From Candidatus Planktophila dulcis (GTDB lineage Bacteria; Actinomycetota; Actinomycetes; Nanopelagicales; Nanopelagicaceae), in assembly GCF_002288225.1 (NCBI RefSeq), contig NZ_CP016777.1:186001-250000 (forward strand): a stretch of 64,000 bases of DNA, read 5' to 3'. Of this stretch, positions 27,812 through 37,438 are shown piece after piece (position 1 is the first letter of the stretch; every line of letters starts with the position of its first letter). The position numbers and the translations under genes were made by a program. Below the pieces are notes generated by a model. It was not told the DNA's origin. It did no database searches and worked only from the letters and a program-made list of their open reading frames with translations.

Positions 27812-27817
27812 TAAGAT
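27812..27817 (+). promoter_or_regulatory. -10 element for leaderless mec mRNA
   Basis: TAAGAT ends 6 nt before the ATG at 27824, showing that mec can be expressed apart from clpS. Confidence 0.5.
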
Positions 27818-27823
27818 TGCGCT

Positions 27824-28240
27824 ATGACACTCGAGATTTCACAAGCATTCGTTGATGCGATACTCGAGCAATCACGCGTTGAATACCCCGATGAGTGCTG
27901 TGGAGTAATCCTTGGCCCAGCAGGTTCGGGCAAAGCTCTTCGCCATAAACCAATGATCAATGCAGCGCACTCACCAACTTTTTATGAATTTGATCCCAAG
28001 GATCTCCTCGCTCTCTATCGAGAGGCAGACGATAACGATGAAGAGATTGTCGTGATCTATCACTCTCATACCGAAACTGAGGCATATCCCTCTCGCACAG
28101 ATATCGCCTACGCAGGCGAACCTGGCGCACACTATGTCTTAGTCTCTACACGCAAAGAGATTGCACCTGCAACAGAGTTCCGCTCCTTCCGCATCGTTGA
28201 TGGAGTCGTGACCGAAGAGCCCGTCACAATTTCTGGTTAA
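27824..28240 (+). CDS. mec: JAMM/MPN metalloprotease, CysO-cysteine peptidase
   Basis: A 138-aa Mov34/JAMM zinc peptidase. The motif is complete: Glu in YPDECCGVILG and HSHTETEAYPSRTD (HxH, about 80-93, with Ser and Asp ligands). In mycobacteria this enzyme releases cysteine from the CysO-Cys adduct made by CysM, completing a sulfide-carrier route to cysteine. It is followed directly by cysO and cysM. Confidence 0.93.
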   Translation: MTLEISQAFVDAILEQSRVEYPDECCGVILGPAGSGKALRHKPMINAAHSPTFYEFDPKDLLALYREADDNDEEIVVIYHSHTETEAYPSRTDIAYAGEPGAHYVLVSTRKEIAPATEFRSFRIVDGVVTEEPVTISG

Positions 28241-28273
28241 AGACTTCGATTAGAGTTCAGGGCGTTTTTTCGA

Positions 28274-28279
28274 CATAAT
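28274..28279 (+). promoter_or_regulatory. -10 element for leaderless cysO mRNA
   Basis: CATAAT ends 6 nt before the ATG at 28286. Confidence 0.45.
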
Positions 28280-28285
28280 TGAGCC

Positions 28286-29511
<1,226 letters not shown>

Positions 29512-29525
29512 AGCCTTCTCACCGT

Positions 29526-29531
29526 TAGACT
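29526..29531 (+). promoter_or_regulatory. -10 element for leaderless murI mRNA
   Basis: TAGACT ends 6 nt before the ATG at 29538. Confidence 0.6.
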
Positions 29532-29537
29532 TGCGCC

Positions 29538-30335
29538 ATGAGTAACGCGCCAATCGGTATCTTCGATTCTGGCGTTGGTGGATTAACTGTTGCTCGCGCG
29601 ATCCTTGATCAACTTCCAAATGAATCAACTCTCTATATCGGCGACACAGCTCGTGGTCCATATGGTCCTCGCTCACTTGCTGAAGTTCGCGACTTCTCAC
29701 TCGAAACTCTCGATTTCCTTGTTGATCAAGGTGTGAAAGCACTTGTGATCGCGTGCAACACAGCAAGTGCTGCGATGTTAAGAGATGCACGTGAGCGTTA
29801 TTCAGTCCCCGTGATTGAAGTAATTCAACCTGCTGTGCGACGTGCAGTTGCTGCAACCCGTACCGGCAAGGTAGGCGTGATTGGTACAAGAGCAACCATT
29901 GATTCCAAGGCCTATCTTGATGCCTTTGCTGCAGCTCCACAATTAAAGATTTCATCTATTGCTTGCCCATTATTCGTTGAATATGTTGAACGTGGTGAAA
30001 CGTCGGGGGATGCAATCACAAAAGTTGCTCGCGAGTATTTGCAACCGATGATTGATGCTGAAGTGGATACGCTGGTTCTTGGCTGCACCCACTATCCACT
30101 ACTTACTGGTGTTATTTCATATGTGATGGGTAACGATGTCTCACTCGTCTCTAGCGCAGAAGAGACTGCAAAAGACCTTTACCGAGTGCTCGTTGAAAAT
30201 TCCTTACTCCGCGGGCCTTCCAGCACACCTGCTTCACATAAATTCCTTTCGACAGGTGATTCAAAAGCATTTGAAGTATTGGCACGACGATTCTTGGGGC
30301 CTGAAGTGGGTTCTGTGCAACACCAAGTTCTCTAA
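29538..30335 (+). CDS. murI: Glutamate racemase
   Basis: A 265-aa cofactor-independent racemase supplying D-glutamate for peptidoglycan. [16 protein letters not shown] opens the protein; the two catalytic cysteines are in [10 protein letters not shown] (near residue 75) and [11 protein letters not shown] (near residue 185). Length normal. It sits between cysM and rph as in mycobacteria, with its own leaderless promoter. Confidence 0.96.
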   Translation: MSNAPIGIFDSGVGGLTVARAILDQLPNESTLYIGDTARGPYGPRSLAEVRDFSLETLDFLVDQGVKALVIACNTASAAMLRDARERYSVPVIEVIQPAVRRAVAATRTGKVGVIGTRATIDSKAYLDAFAAAPQLKISSIACPLFVEYVERGETSGDAITKVAREYLQPMIDAEVDTLVLGCTHYPLLTGVISYVMGNDVSLVSSAEETAKDLYRVLVENSLLRGPSSTPASHKFLSTGDSKAFEVLARRFLGPEVGSVQHQVL

Positions 30336-30341
30336 TCAAAA

Positions 30342-30347
30342 TACGTT
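30342..30347 (+). promoter_or_regulatory. -10 element for leaderless rph mRNA
   Basis: TACGTT ends 6 nt before ATG 30354 and favours that start over the downstream ATG 30366. Confidence 0.45.
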
Positions 30348-30353
30348 AAGAAA

Positions 30354-31091
30354 ATGGGGCAAGAGATGGCACGCAACGATGGACGCACAGTAGATCAACT
30401 TCGCGATATCAAAATAACTCGTGGATGGCTTGATCATGCCGAAGGTTCAGTGCTTGTCGAATTTGGTAAGACTCGTGTTCTCTGTGTTGCATCATTTACC
30501 CCAGGCGTCCCACGTTGGTTAAAGGATTCTGGCACCGGATGGGTCACATCTGAATATGCAATGTTGCCACGTGCAACACATACTCGCTCTGATCGTGAGA
30601 GCGTCAAGGGAAAACTTGGTGGACGAACTCAAGAGATTTCACGTCTTGTTGGACGCTCCCTACGCGGCATTGTTGATATGAAAGAACTTGGGGAAAACAC
30701 AATCGTTATTGACTGTGATGTTCTCCAAGCCGATGGTGGAACTCGAACAGCAGCAATCACAGGTGCATATGTTGCTCTCGCAGATGCAATTTCATGGGCA
30801 CAGAAGCAAGGACACATTAAGGCAAACGCTAAGCCACTGGCAGATTCAGTTGCAGCAATTAGCGTTGGAATCATTGATGGAGTGCCAATGCTTGATCTTT
30901 GCTATGAAGAAGATGTTCGCGCCGAAACTGATATGAATGTTGTTTGTTCAGGGGATGGTCGCTTCATTGAAGTCCAAGGAACTGCAGAAGGTGCACCATT
31001 TGATCGCGCGCTCCTTGATTCACTGCTTGACCTTGCTGTTGCTGGATGTGCAACTTTGACTAATCTTCAGAAGCAAGCTCTCGCAAAGTAA
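30354..31091 (+). CDS. rph: Ribonuclease PH
   Basis: A 245-aa phosphorolytic 3'-5' exoribonuclease for tRNA 3'-end maturation. Family segments are [53 protein letters not shown] and [17 protein letters not shown]. The leaderless-type -10 element favours ATG 30354 (MGQEMARND), although most homologues begin at the second Met (30366). The next gene starts on the base after its stop. Confidence 0.95.
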   Translation: MGQEMARNDGRTVDQLRDIKITRGWLDHAEGSVLVEFGKTRVLCVASFTPGVPRWLKDSGTGWVTSEYAMLPRATHTRSDRESVKGKLGGRTQEISRLVGRSLRGIVDMKELGENTIVIDCDVLQADGGTRTAAITGAYVALADAISWAQKQGHIKANAKPLADSVAAISVGIIDGVPMLDLCYEEDVRAETDMNVVCSGDGRFIEVQGTAEGAPFDRALLDSLLDLAVAGCATLTNLQKQALAK

Positions 31092-31709
31092 ATGTCTCAT
31101 AAGCTCTTACTTGCAACACGCAATAAAGGAAAGATCGAAGAGTTCCGTCGCATTCTTGATGCCGTAGCACCTGGAGAGATTGATCTAGTTGGCTTAGATC
31201 AATTCCCAGATCTGCATGATGTTGTTGAAGATGGCGCAACCTTTGAAGAGAATGCACTTAAGAAAGCTCGTGAAATGTCATTGGCCGTAGGAATCCCTGC
31301 CATTGCAGATGACAGTGGACTCTGTGTTGATGCCCTCAAGGGCGACCCAGGGATCTTTTCTGCTCGGTGGGCAGGTAGCCACGGAGATGATGCGGCTAAC
31401 ACTGCAAAAGTTCTCCAGCAACTCAGTGATATTCCAGATGAAAAGAGAAGTGCTCACTTCACCTGTGTTGCAGCTCTGTACTTACCAGATGGCAGAAGCC
31501 ATTGCGAAGAGGCCCACTTCGATGGATGGATTCTTCGGGCTCCAATAGGAGAGCATGGTTTTGGCTATGACCCAATCTTCCGCCCCGATGGATTAGAGCT
31601 CTCCAGCGCGCAAATGAGCGCGGAAGACAAGGATGCGATTAGCCATCGAGGGAAATCACTCCGTGCAATAGCTCCTCATGTGATCACTTTGCTCAAAACC
31701 CTAGGTTAA
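31092..31709 (+). CDS. rdgB: Non-canonical purine NTP pyrophosphatase (RdgB/HAM1)
   Basis: A 205-aa housecleaning enzyme that hydrolyses XTP, ITP and dITP. LLLATRNKGKIEEFRRIL, the metal site ADDSGLCVDALKGDPGIFSARWAG, and GFGYDPIF with SHRGKSLRA are all present. It starts immediately after rph without a gap and is the last gene of the clpS-to-rdgB cluster. Confidence 0.95.
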   Translation: MSHKLLLATRNKGKIEEFRRILDAVAPGEIDLVGLDQFPDLHDVVEDGATFEENALKKAREMSLAVGIPAIADDSGLCVDALKGDPGIFSARWAGSHGDDAANTAKVLQQLSDIPDEKRSAHFTCVAALYLPDGRSHCEEAHFDGWILRAPIGEHGFGYDPIFRPDGLELSSAQMSAEDKDAISHRGKSLRAIAPHVITLLKTLG

Positions 31710-31780
31710 ACTTTCACCTATATTCCATCGTTCGACCCGCACAAGCATTTCAGGCGTCACTCAACTCAAGGAGATATACC

Positions 31781-32635
31781 GTGGCAGTAAAGAAGAAGAC
31801 AGCAGCTAAGAAAGCTGCACCTAAGAAGGCCGCTAAGAAGTCAACCGCGAAGAAGTCTCCTGCGAAGAAGACGATCGCTAAGAAGTCTGTAGCTAAGAAG
31901 AAGACAACCAAGAAGGTTGTGAAGAAAACTGCAGCGAAGAAGACCACTGCAAAGAAGGTTGTAGCGAAGAAGAAGACGACGAAGAAGGCGGCACCTAAGA
32001 AGGCTGTTAAGAAGTCACCTGCTAAGAAGTCTGCATCTTCTACGTTTGTTGTCCCACCAGTTCCAGCAACTGGTTCTGCGCGCGTAAATGTCTCGACAAC
32101 GCCTGCGGCTTCAAAGCCAGCGGCTAAGTCAGCGCCATCTGCTGCGCCACGTCAAGGATCATCAAGCAAGACACTTCTTGCAGTTCTTGTCGGTGTAGTA
32201 CTTCTCGGTGCAATTGTTATCTCTAACTCAAGTAAAGATAACGATGATTCAACACCTGCTGCAGAACCAACGATGTCAGAATCAGCAGAACCAACAGCGA
32301 CTGAGGAAGCAGCAGCCGAAACTCCAGCTGCTACAGATGCTGCAACAACAGGCGAAGCACCAACTCGCTTTATCGGAAATTGGAAAGATAGCTCAAAGGC
32401 CGTCATGGTCATTACATGGAAGGCACCAGCCGGAGATGTAACAGGTTACAAAGTAGAGACTCGCTCAAACCAAGGCGCATGGAGCGTTGTATCTGAAGTT
32501 TCAGGAACAACATATGCGGCTGAGTTTGCAAAGAAGTCTGAAGATGGCTCAACATCATTCCGAGTTAGCGCAGTTTATGCTGATGGATCACTCGGTGTTG
32601 CGAAGGCCTTCGGATTCGCTGGCCAGTTCGAATAA
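31781..32635 (+). CDS. Histone-H1-like lysine-rich membrane protein with C-terminal FN3-like domain
   Basis: A 284-aa protein with four clear zones. Residues 1-83 are almost only Lys, Ala, Thr, Ser and Pro in repeated AKK/PKK units, like a eukaryotic histone H1 tail or mycobacterial HupB. Residues 84-130 form a Pro/Ser linker, and 131-148 (TLLAVLVGVVLLGAIVIS) are one membrane helix. An acidic Thr/Ala/Glu linker (149-193) follows, then a fibronectin-III-like domain (194-284: VMVITWKAPAGDVTGYKVETRS, TSFRVSAVYADG). The positive-inside rule puts the basic tail in the cytoplasm and FN3 outside. Start is GTG with an AAGGAG site. Function unknown; DNA-envelope tethering is an inference. Confidence 0.85.
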   Translation: MAVKKKTAAKKAAPKKAAKKSTAKKSPAKKTIAKKSVAKKKTTKKVVKKTAAKKTTAKKVVAKKKTTKKAAPKKAVKKSPAKKSASSTFVVPPVPATGSARVNVSTTPAASKPAAKSAPSAAPRQGSSSKTLLAVLVGVVLLGAIVISNSSKDNDDSTPAAEPTMSESAEPTATEEAAAETPAATDAATTGEAPTRFIGNWKDSSKAVMVITWKAPAGDVTGYKVETRSNQGAWSVVSEVSGTTYAAEFAKKSEDGSTSFRVSAVYADGSLGVAKAFGFAGQFE

Positions 32636-32647
32636 ATAGTTAAGAAG

Positions 32648-32682
32648 AAAACCCCGTCCATAAAGTGGGCGGGGTTTTTCTT
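32648..32682. terminator. Bidirectional intrinsic terminator
   Basis: CCCCGTCC (32652-32659) pairs with GGGCGGGG (32667-32674), one G-T wobble, flanked by A-rich and T-rich tracts on both sides. It lies between two convergent genes and can serve both strands. Confidence 0.9.
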
Positions 32683-34428
32683 TTAATCTAGATGCTTAAG
32701 TATTTCTGCGACGTAGACATCAACCCCAGTGGGAACTAAGTGCACACCATCTGGTGCGAAGTATTCAGGGCGACCTTCTGAAATCGCGTTCCAGTCAACA
32801 ATGATGACGTTAGCGTATTTGGAAGCAACCTCAGCAATTAGGGAGTTATTTCCTTCACGCCATGGGCGCGGAACTGCTGTGTTAACAACGATTATTCGAG
32901 GTTGATCCTTTACCGCTTCAAAGATTGCCACAGTCTGCTCGCGGGTTAGAGCATTGTTATTTCCTAAGTTAAAGATAACTGGAACATTGGCTGCTTCCAT
33001 TTTATCCTGCAACATGACTGAAAGCAGCTCAGGTGCTTGTCTTCCAATGCGTGCATTCATGATTGAGATTGGATGAGATTCTCCCAATTTCGAACGAATT
33101 CCAAGGATGACTGAGTCTCCCGTTACCCATAAGCCATCTTTCACAACCTCAGTGTTGGCAGTGGGTGTTGCTGTGAGTGAATCTTCAAGCCTCTGTCTTT
33201 GATCGTTAGCAATTCCAATGGCGCGTACGCTCACAACGGATGCTAGAAGTAGAACAATCACGGTAATGATGGAGAATGTGCGAGTCTGCTGAGAACGTTC
33301 TTTCTTAGTCCGATATTTCAATCCCTTCCACCAATATTGAATGACCCCACGTCGTATCGGAAGCTCCACATAGCGCAAGGAGATATCGCTCAGAGCTAAG
33401 ACGATAAGAATGCGCAGAGAATAAAGAGCCCACTCTTTACCTGCGAGATCAACACTCGGACGAGTAACTTGAAAGATAACCCAATGCCACAAATAGATGG
33501 CATATGAACGTTCACCAATCCAGAGAAACACTGGGTTTTGGAGAACAGGTGCAAAGCGCGAAGCAGGATGAACTACTGACATGATGATTGCAGCTCCACA
33601 CAGTCCAGCAAGCGGAAATGCAATTTTGTAGAGGGTTGGTTGATTCTCATCAATCAGTAGAAATGCTGCAAGGATTCCAATAAAGCCAAGGAAACCAACA
33701 CCATCAATAAAGTCTTGTGCTTTCCTTGAAACTGTTTTAGTGAAGTTCTGTGGAATCCAACTCACAGCTAGCGCTGCACCTAAGAAGAGTCCGATGCTAT
33801 GTGTGTCTGTTCCGAAGTAGACGTGGCTAACCTTTGAGGCATTTGATGCATCGAGTGAGAAAGATACAAGAAGCAGAGTTATTCCTGAGGCTGCTGCAAT
33901 GGCAAGAGATGCAAGAGGGATATGTTTCTTACCGAATTGCTTAAGAATAAAGTAGAGAATCAAAGGCCATACAAGATAGAACTGAGCTTCAACTGCCAGA
34001 GACCAGGTGTGCTGAAGAAGAGGTGGCCGCCCGATACTTTCAAAGTAATCCTGATGACGAGCTACAAGCCACCAATTCATCGTGCCGGTTAATGAAAAGG
34101 GAGTATCAATCAGCAGACGTTTAATTGCATCTGGAGCCCAAATCCCGATTGCGATTGTTGTGGAGACCAACATGAAGACAAGCGCCGGCAAGAGGCGACG
34201 CGCACGAGCGATATAGAACCCTCGCAGATCTAGGCCACCGCTCTGTTCAATTGAATCAAGAAGTAGGCGAGTGATGACATAACCGGAGATCACAAAGAAG
34301 AGATCAACGCCGAGAAAGCCACCTGGAATCCATGTAAAGCCAAGGTGATAGAACATGACTGCGATTACAGCGACAGCACGCAGCCCATCGATTGCAGGGA
34401 TGTATTGGATACCGCGACTGGCAGCCAT
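32683..34428 (-). CDS. OafA/YrhL-type membrane acyltransferase with C-terminal SGNH domain
   Basis: A 581-aa protein. The N-terminal half is an acyltransferase-3 domain of about ten helices beginning IPAIDGLRAVAVIAVMFYHLGF (conserved His) with GGFLGVDLFFVISGYVITRLL and WSLAVEAQFYLVWPLIL. A further helix near 395 leads to an extracytoplasmic SGNH-like domain (about 420-581: LWVTGDSVILGIRS, FNLGNNNALT, DGVHLVPTGVDVYV). Such fusions O-acetylate surface polysaccharides or peptidoglycan; the target here is unknown. It lies 5 nt downstream of the coiled-coil gene, in the same operon. Confidence 0.9.
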   Translation of the reverse strand: MAASRGIQYIPAIDGLRAVAVIAVMFYHLGFTWIPGGFLGVDLFFVISGYVITRLLLDSIEQSGGLDLRGFYIARARRLLPALVFMLVSTTIAIGIWAPDAIKRLLIDTPFSLTGTMNWWLVARHQDYFESIGRPPLLQHTWSLAVEAQFYLVWPLILYFILKQFGKKHIPLASLAIAAASGITLLLVSFSLDASNASKVSHVYFGTDTHSIGLFLGAALAVSWIPQNFTKTVSRKAQDFIDGVGFLGFIGILAAFLLIDENQPTLYKIAFPLAGLCGAAIIMSVVHPASRFAPVLQNPVFLWIGERSYAIYLWHWVIFQVTRPSVDLAGKEWALYSLRILIVLALSDISLRYVELPIRRGVIQYWWKGLKYRTKKERSQQTRTFSIITVIVLLLASVVSVRAIGIANDQRQRLEDSLTATPTANTEVVKDGLWVTGDSVILGIRSKLGESHPISIMNARIGRQAPELLSVMLQDKMEAANVPVIFNLGNNNALTREQTVAIFEAVKDQPRIIVVNTAVPRPWREGNNSLIAEVASKYANVIIVDWNAISEGRPEYFAPDGVHLVPTGVDVYVAEILKHLD

Positions 34429-34433
34429 GGAAG

Positions 34434-35279
34434 TTACTTACGCTTTGCTGGTTTTTTCTTAGGAGCTATTTTCTTAGCTGGAGCCTTTGATGTCTTTTTA
34501 GGTGCAGCGATTGCAGCACGTGTGCGCTTGCTTTCAACGCGAATTGGCGCAGACTTCTTGACAGTTCCATCTTCATTGAGTGAATTATCAACAACTTGCT
34601 GCATCTTTGTCAGGCGGGCAAATGCTGAATCAAGTTTTTCGCGGGAAGCTGCAATTGCTGATTCAGCAGCTGAGAGCGCGGTTGCCTGTGAACGGTAGAG
34701 GCGCTCTGATTCAGCGATGATGTCTGAAAGCCAGGTGCGGTATTCGACTACATTGTCAGCAGCTTCTGAGATCACGCGCTCTGCTTCGCGGCGAGCAGCT
34801 GTTGTCAGAGCCGCAGCATCGCGACGCTTTGCATCTACTGCCGAATCTGCTTCAGCAATTTTTGCATTAGCAACAGCAGTTGCTTCTCGTCCGGCATCAC
34901 GCACAATCTCTGAGGCTTCAGCTTCAGCAGTTGAAATGTATTTACGTCCACGAGATTCTGCGCCAGCCAAAATGCTGCGCGCCTTATTTTCAGCACCTTC
35001 AAGGGTGTCTTTTGCAGTTCGATTTGTTTCATTGATCACACGATCGGCAGCAGCGGTTGCCTTCGCTTCACGTGCTTGTGCTGACTTAATCATCGCCATT
35101 GCAGTTTCAGTGGCGAGAATTTCAAATTCTTCTCGGCTTAGTCCGGTGATATCACGACGAGATTTGAGATCAGCAAGCTGTGATTCCAGTTCACGGATGC
35201 GATCGACAGGATTGGCAACAGGTGCGCGATCTGCTTCCTCGCGAAAACCTACCCAGTTGCGGAAGTTCTTCTCTGCCAT
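34434..35279 (-). CDS. Coiled-coil protein with histone-like basic C-terminal tail
   Basis: A 281-aa protein with no membrane segment. The N terminus contains NPVDRIRELESQLADLKSRRDITGLSREEFEILA, then about 150 residues of Ala/Glu/Arg-rich heptads (coiled coil), and a C-terminal tail of KAP/AKK units ending KKKPAKRK, resembling the histone-like protein next door. DivIVA/Wag31 or Scy-like cytoskeletal proteins share the coiled-coil style, but no family signature is clear. I prefer ATG 35279, preceded by GAGAG; the longer frame would start at TTG 35297. Co-transcribed with the acyltransferase. Confidence 0.75.
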   Translation of the reverse strand: MAEKNFRNWVGFREEADRAPVANPVDRIRELESQLADLKSRRDITGLSREEFEILATETAMAMIKSAQAREAKATAAADRVINETNRTAKDTLEGAENKARSILAGAESRGRKYISTAEAEASEIVRDAGREATAVANAKIAEADSAVDAKRRDAAALTTAARREAERVISEAADNVVEYRTWLSDIIAESERLYRSQATALSAAESAIAASREKLDSAFARLTKMQQVVDNSLNEDGTVKKSAPIRVESKRTRAAIAAPKKTSKAPAKKIAPKKKPAKRK

Positions 35280-35343
35280 CGTCAATCTCTCAATCAATTA
35301 CTCGGGGGGATGCACTATGAGAGCCCAAGATTAGGGCATCAAG

Positions 35344-35991
35344 CTACTTTCGGTAAATGGCGAATGAGACTGCTAAATACTGAGAAATCCAGGCCGCAAG
35401 CACGAAGATGTGAAAGAGCTCGTGGAATCCGAAGTACTTTGCATTGCGCCCTGGCCGCTTGAGCGCATAGAAGATAGCGCCGATTGAGTAGAGAAGTCCG
35501 CCGATGATGATTGGCAGTATCACCCATAGACCACCCTCTTTATAGAGCTGAGGTGTGTAGATGATTGCCACCCAACCAAGAAGAAGGTAGTTGGCAACAT
35601 AGAGAAAACGGGGAGCGTTTACCCAGAAGACACGAAGGGCAACACCGAGAAGTGCTCCCGTCCAAACAATTGCAAGCAGGACATTGCGATCTCGATCATC
35701 GAGAAGCGCAACAGCAAATGGTGTGTATGAACCTGCAATCAGTAAATTAATATTTGCATGATCCCAACGTCTCCAGATCTTCTTCTTGCGAGGAATCCAA
35801 GGAACACGGTGATAAATGGCAGAGACGCTAAAGAGCATAATTGCGGTGATGGAATAGAGAGCAACTGCCCACTTCAATGATTCACCACTCAAGATGAAGA
35901 GAACAAGCGATGCGATGATGACAAGGGGAGTCGCAGCTAAATGGAACCAACCTCGCAATTTGGGAGGGCTCTGGATTGGCTCTGTACTCAC
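35344..35991 (-). CDS. trhA: Hemolysin III family membrane protein (TrhA/YqfA, PAQR-like)
   Basis: A 215-aa protein with seven hydrophobic helices. The family metal-site residues are visible: RGWFHLAATPLVI, SAIYHRVPW, RRWDHANINLLIAGSYTPFA and the C-terminal FHELFHIFVLAAW. Members influence membrane lipid homeostasis, and the haemolysin name is historical. GTG start with TAGGCT 6 nt upstream (leaderless). The short gap to the MFS gene holds this promoter. Confidence 0.9.
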   Translation of the reverse strand: MSTEPIQSPPKLRGWFHLAATPLVIIASLVLFILSGESLKWAVALYSITAIMLFSVSAIYHRVPWIPRKKKIWRRWDHANINLLIAGSYTPFAVALLDDRDRNVLLAIVWTGALLGVALRVFWVNAPRFLYVANYLLLGWVAIIYTPQLYKEGGLWVILPIIIGGLLYSIGAIFYALKRPGRNAKYFGFHELFHIFVLAAWISQYLAVSFAIYRK

Positions 35992-35997
35992 TTGATT

Positions 35998-36003
35998 AGC
36001 CTA
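35998..36003 (-). promoter_or_regulatory. -10 element for leaderless trhA-type mRNA
   Basis: TAGGCT on the minus strand, 6 nt before the GTG at 35991, overlapping the MFS stop codon. Confidence 0.55.
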
Positions 36004-37212
36004 ATCGTTTCGAAGGTTTCGAACAGAGGGCACAAGTAGTGATGCCACTGCTGCGATGAGGGTGGTTATACCCGTCACAATAAGAATCGTATTGACTCCA
36101 AAATGCATCGCTAATGGGCCAGCGATAACTATTCCAAGAGGTGCGATGCCGAATGAACCCAAAGTGTCATAAGAACTCACCCGTGAATATGACTCTTCAG
36201 GAACATGGCTTTGGAGCGAGGTATTCCAAGTGACCATAAAGACTTCAAGGCTTATCCCTGATATGACAGCTGAAATCACTGAGAAGAACATCGGCACATC
36301 AAAGGCCAGCGCAAAGTCCCACACAGCAGAGAGTGAAATGAGAATCATGGCCAGAAAGAGTGGCCGGCCAATCTTTACCTTGAGCACCCATATTCCACCG
36401 ATGAGCATTCCAACAGAGAGCCCTGCCAAGTTATAAGACCACTGCTTAGGTCCAGAAATAGGATCACTAAAGTTCAATGGACCTAGAACTGAAAGCATTG
36501 ATTCAAAAGCCATATTGATGAGTGCGAATGCAACAACCATCGCAATAACCCAGCTGCGAGAAATGAACTCTTTCCAGCCAACCGCTAAATCATGAATGAT
36601 GCCTGGGCTCTTATCTTTGATTTTTCCGATAATCGGCAAGTACCAGACAATAACTCCAGCGATAAAGAAGCTGATGGCATCTACTAAAAGTCCCCATCCT
36701 GCGCCCACTGTTGAGACGAGAATTCCACCACCGAGAGTTCCAACGATGTATCCGAAGTTGGTAAGCAATCCAATGACTGCATTTCCCTCTTGCAATTTTT
36801 CTTTAGGCAAAATCTCTGGAAGAACACCTGACATAGCTGGCCACCAAATGGCATTGAGAATTCCAAAGAGCGCACCCATAAGAGCTAACAACCATGTGCT
36901 TGAAAAACCTGCGATGAGGGAGATTGCACTTACTGCAGCAAGGAAACTTCCGATCATGTCACTTCCACCAACAAGTCGATTACGTTGGAATCGATCTGCA
37001 AGGACTCCTCCAAAGAGCATGAAGGCAAGCAGTGGCACAAAGCGAGCTGCCATCACGATGGAGAGATCTTTACCTGTCGACCCAGGAAGGCTTAAGACGC
37101 CATAGGCCAGGGCAATCGGTGAGACTCCATTGCCCACATTGGAGATAAAGCGCGAGATCGCAAGGCCGGTAAAGCCGTGATGGGCCTTCAGGTCCTTGAG
37201 TTGGGTGAGCAT
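36001..37212 (-). CDS. Major facilitator superfamily transporter
   Basis: A 403-aa MFS protein with twelve predicted helices. The loop 2-3 motif appears as GGVLADRFQRNRLVGGSD (near residues 69-86). It resembles the MFS_3/enterobactin-exporter-like (EntS) drug and siderophore exporters by overall form. No substrate can be assigned. Leaderless promoter TAGCCT, 6 nt upstream. It is divergent from the actinorhodopsin gene. Confidence 0.85.
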   Translation of the reverse strand: MLTQLKDLKAHHGFTGLAISRFISNVGNGVSPIALAYGVLSLPGSTGKDLSIVMAARFVPLLAFMLFGGVLADRFQRNRLVGGSDMIGSFLAAVSAISLIAGFSSTWLLALMGALFGILNAIWWPAMSGVLPEILPKEKLQEGNAVIGLLTNFGYIVGTLGGGILVSTVGAGWGLLVDAISFFIAGVIVWYLPIIGKIKDKSPGIIHDLAVGWKEFISRSWVIAMVVAFALINMAFESMLSVLGPLNFSDPISGPKQWSYNLAGLSVGMLIGGIWVLKVKIGRPLFLAMILISLSAVWDFALAFDVPMFFSVISAVISGISLEVFMVTWNTSLQSHVPEESYSRVSSYDTLGSFGIAPLGIVIAGPLAMHFGVNTILIVTGITTLIAAVASLLVPSVRNLRND

Positions 37213-37218
37213 CCGGTA

Positions 37219-37224
37219 AGGCTA
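37219..37224 (-). promoter_or_regulatory. -10 element for leaderless MFS mRNA
   Basis: TAGCCT on the minus strand, 6 nt before the ATG at 37212. Confidence 0.55.
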
Positions 37225-37306
37225 CATCTCTGGGTGAAAAGTCCGATTTTGCCTCTGGCCCACGCTCAATCTGGGAAAAATAGTCACAGAATTTTCACAT
37301 TTTTAA

Positions 37307-37407
37307 CTGCAATTTGCTTGCAGATAGTCCACAATTTCATTTGTCGGTACTCACTGAGGCTCCTCGAGGTCCTCATGGATTGCAGACCGTATGGACCGAA
37401 TGGTCTG
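37307..37407 (+). promoter_or_regulatory. Three dyads in the actinorhodopsin leader
   Basis: CTGCAA, 5 bp, TTGCAG at 37307-37323 looks like a transcription-factor operator. TGAGG and CCTCA flank the palindrome CCTCGAGG at 37355-37375. CAGACC and GGTCTG enclose 13 bp at 37383-37407, and this third dyad also contains two 9-bp direct repeats (GACCGTATG, GACCGAATG). All lie in the 226-bp gap before the rhodopsin start. The promoter itself was not identified with confidence. Confidence 0.55.
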
Positions 37408-37438
37408 TAGTGAAACAGCACTCATGGAGGCTTACTAC

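Noticed and set aside
34441-35334. Long Ser/Ala/Arg-rich open frames on the plus strand opposite the coiled-coil gene
   Set aside because: They are complements of the biased Ala/Glu/Lys codons of the minus-strand gene and lack start signals.
37391-37438. N-terminal extension of actinorhodopsin from ATG 37391
   Set aside because: The extra 16 residues have no family match and a GGAGG site points to ATG 37439.
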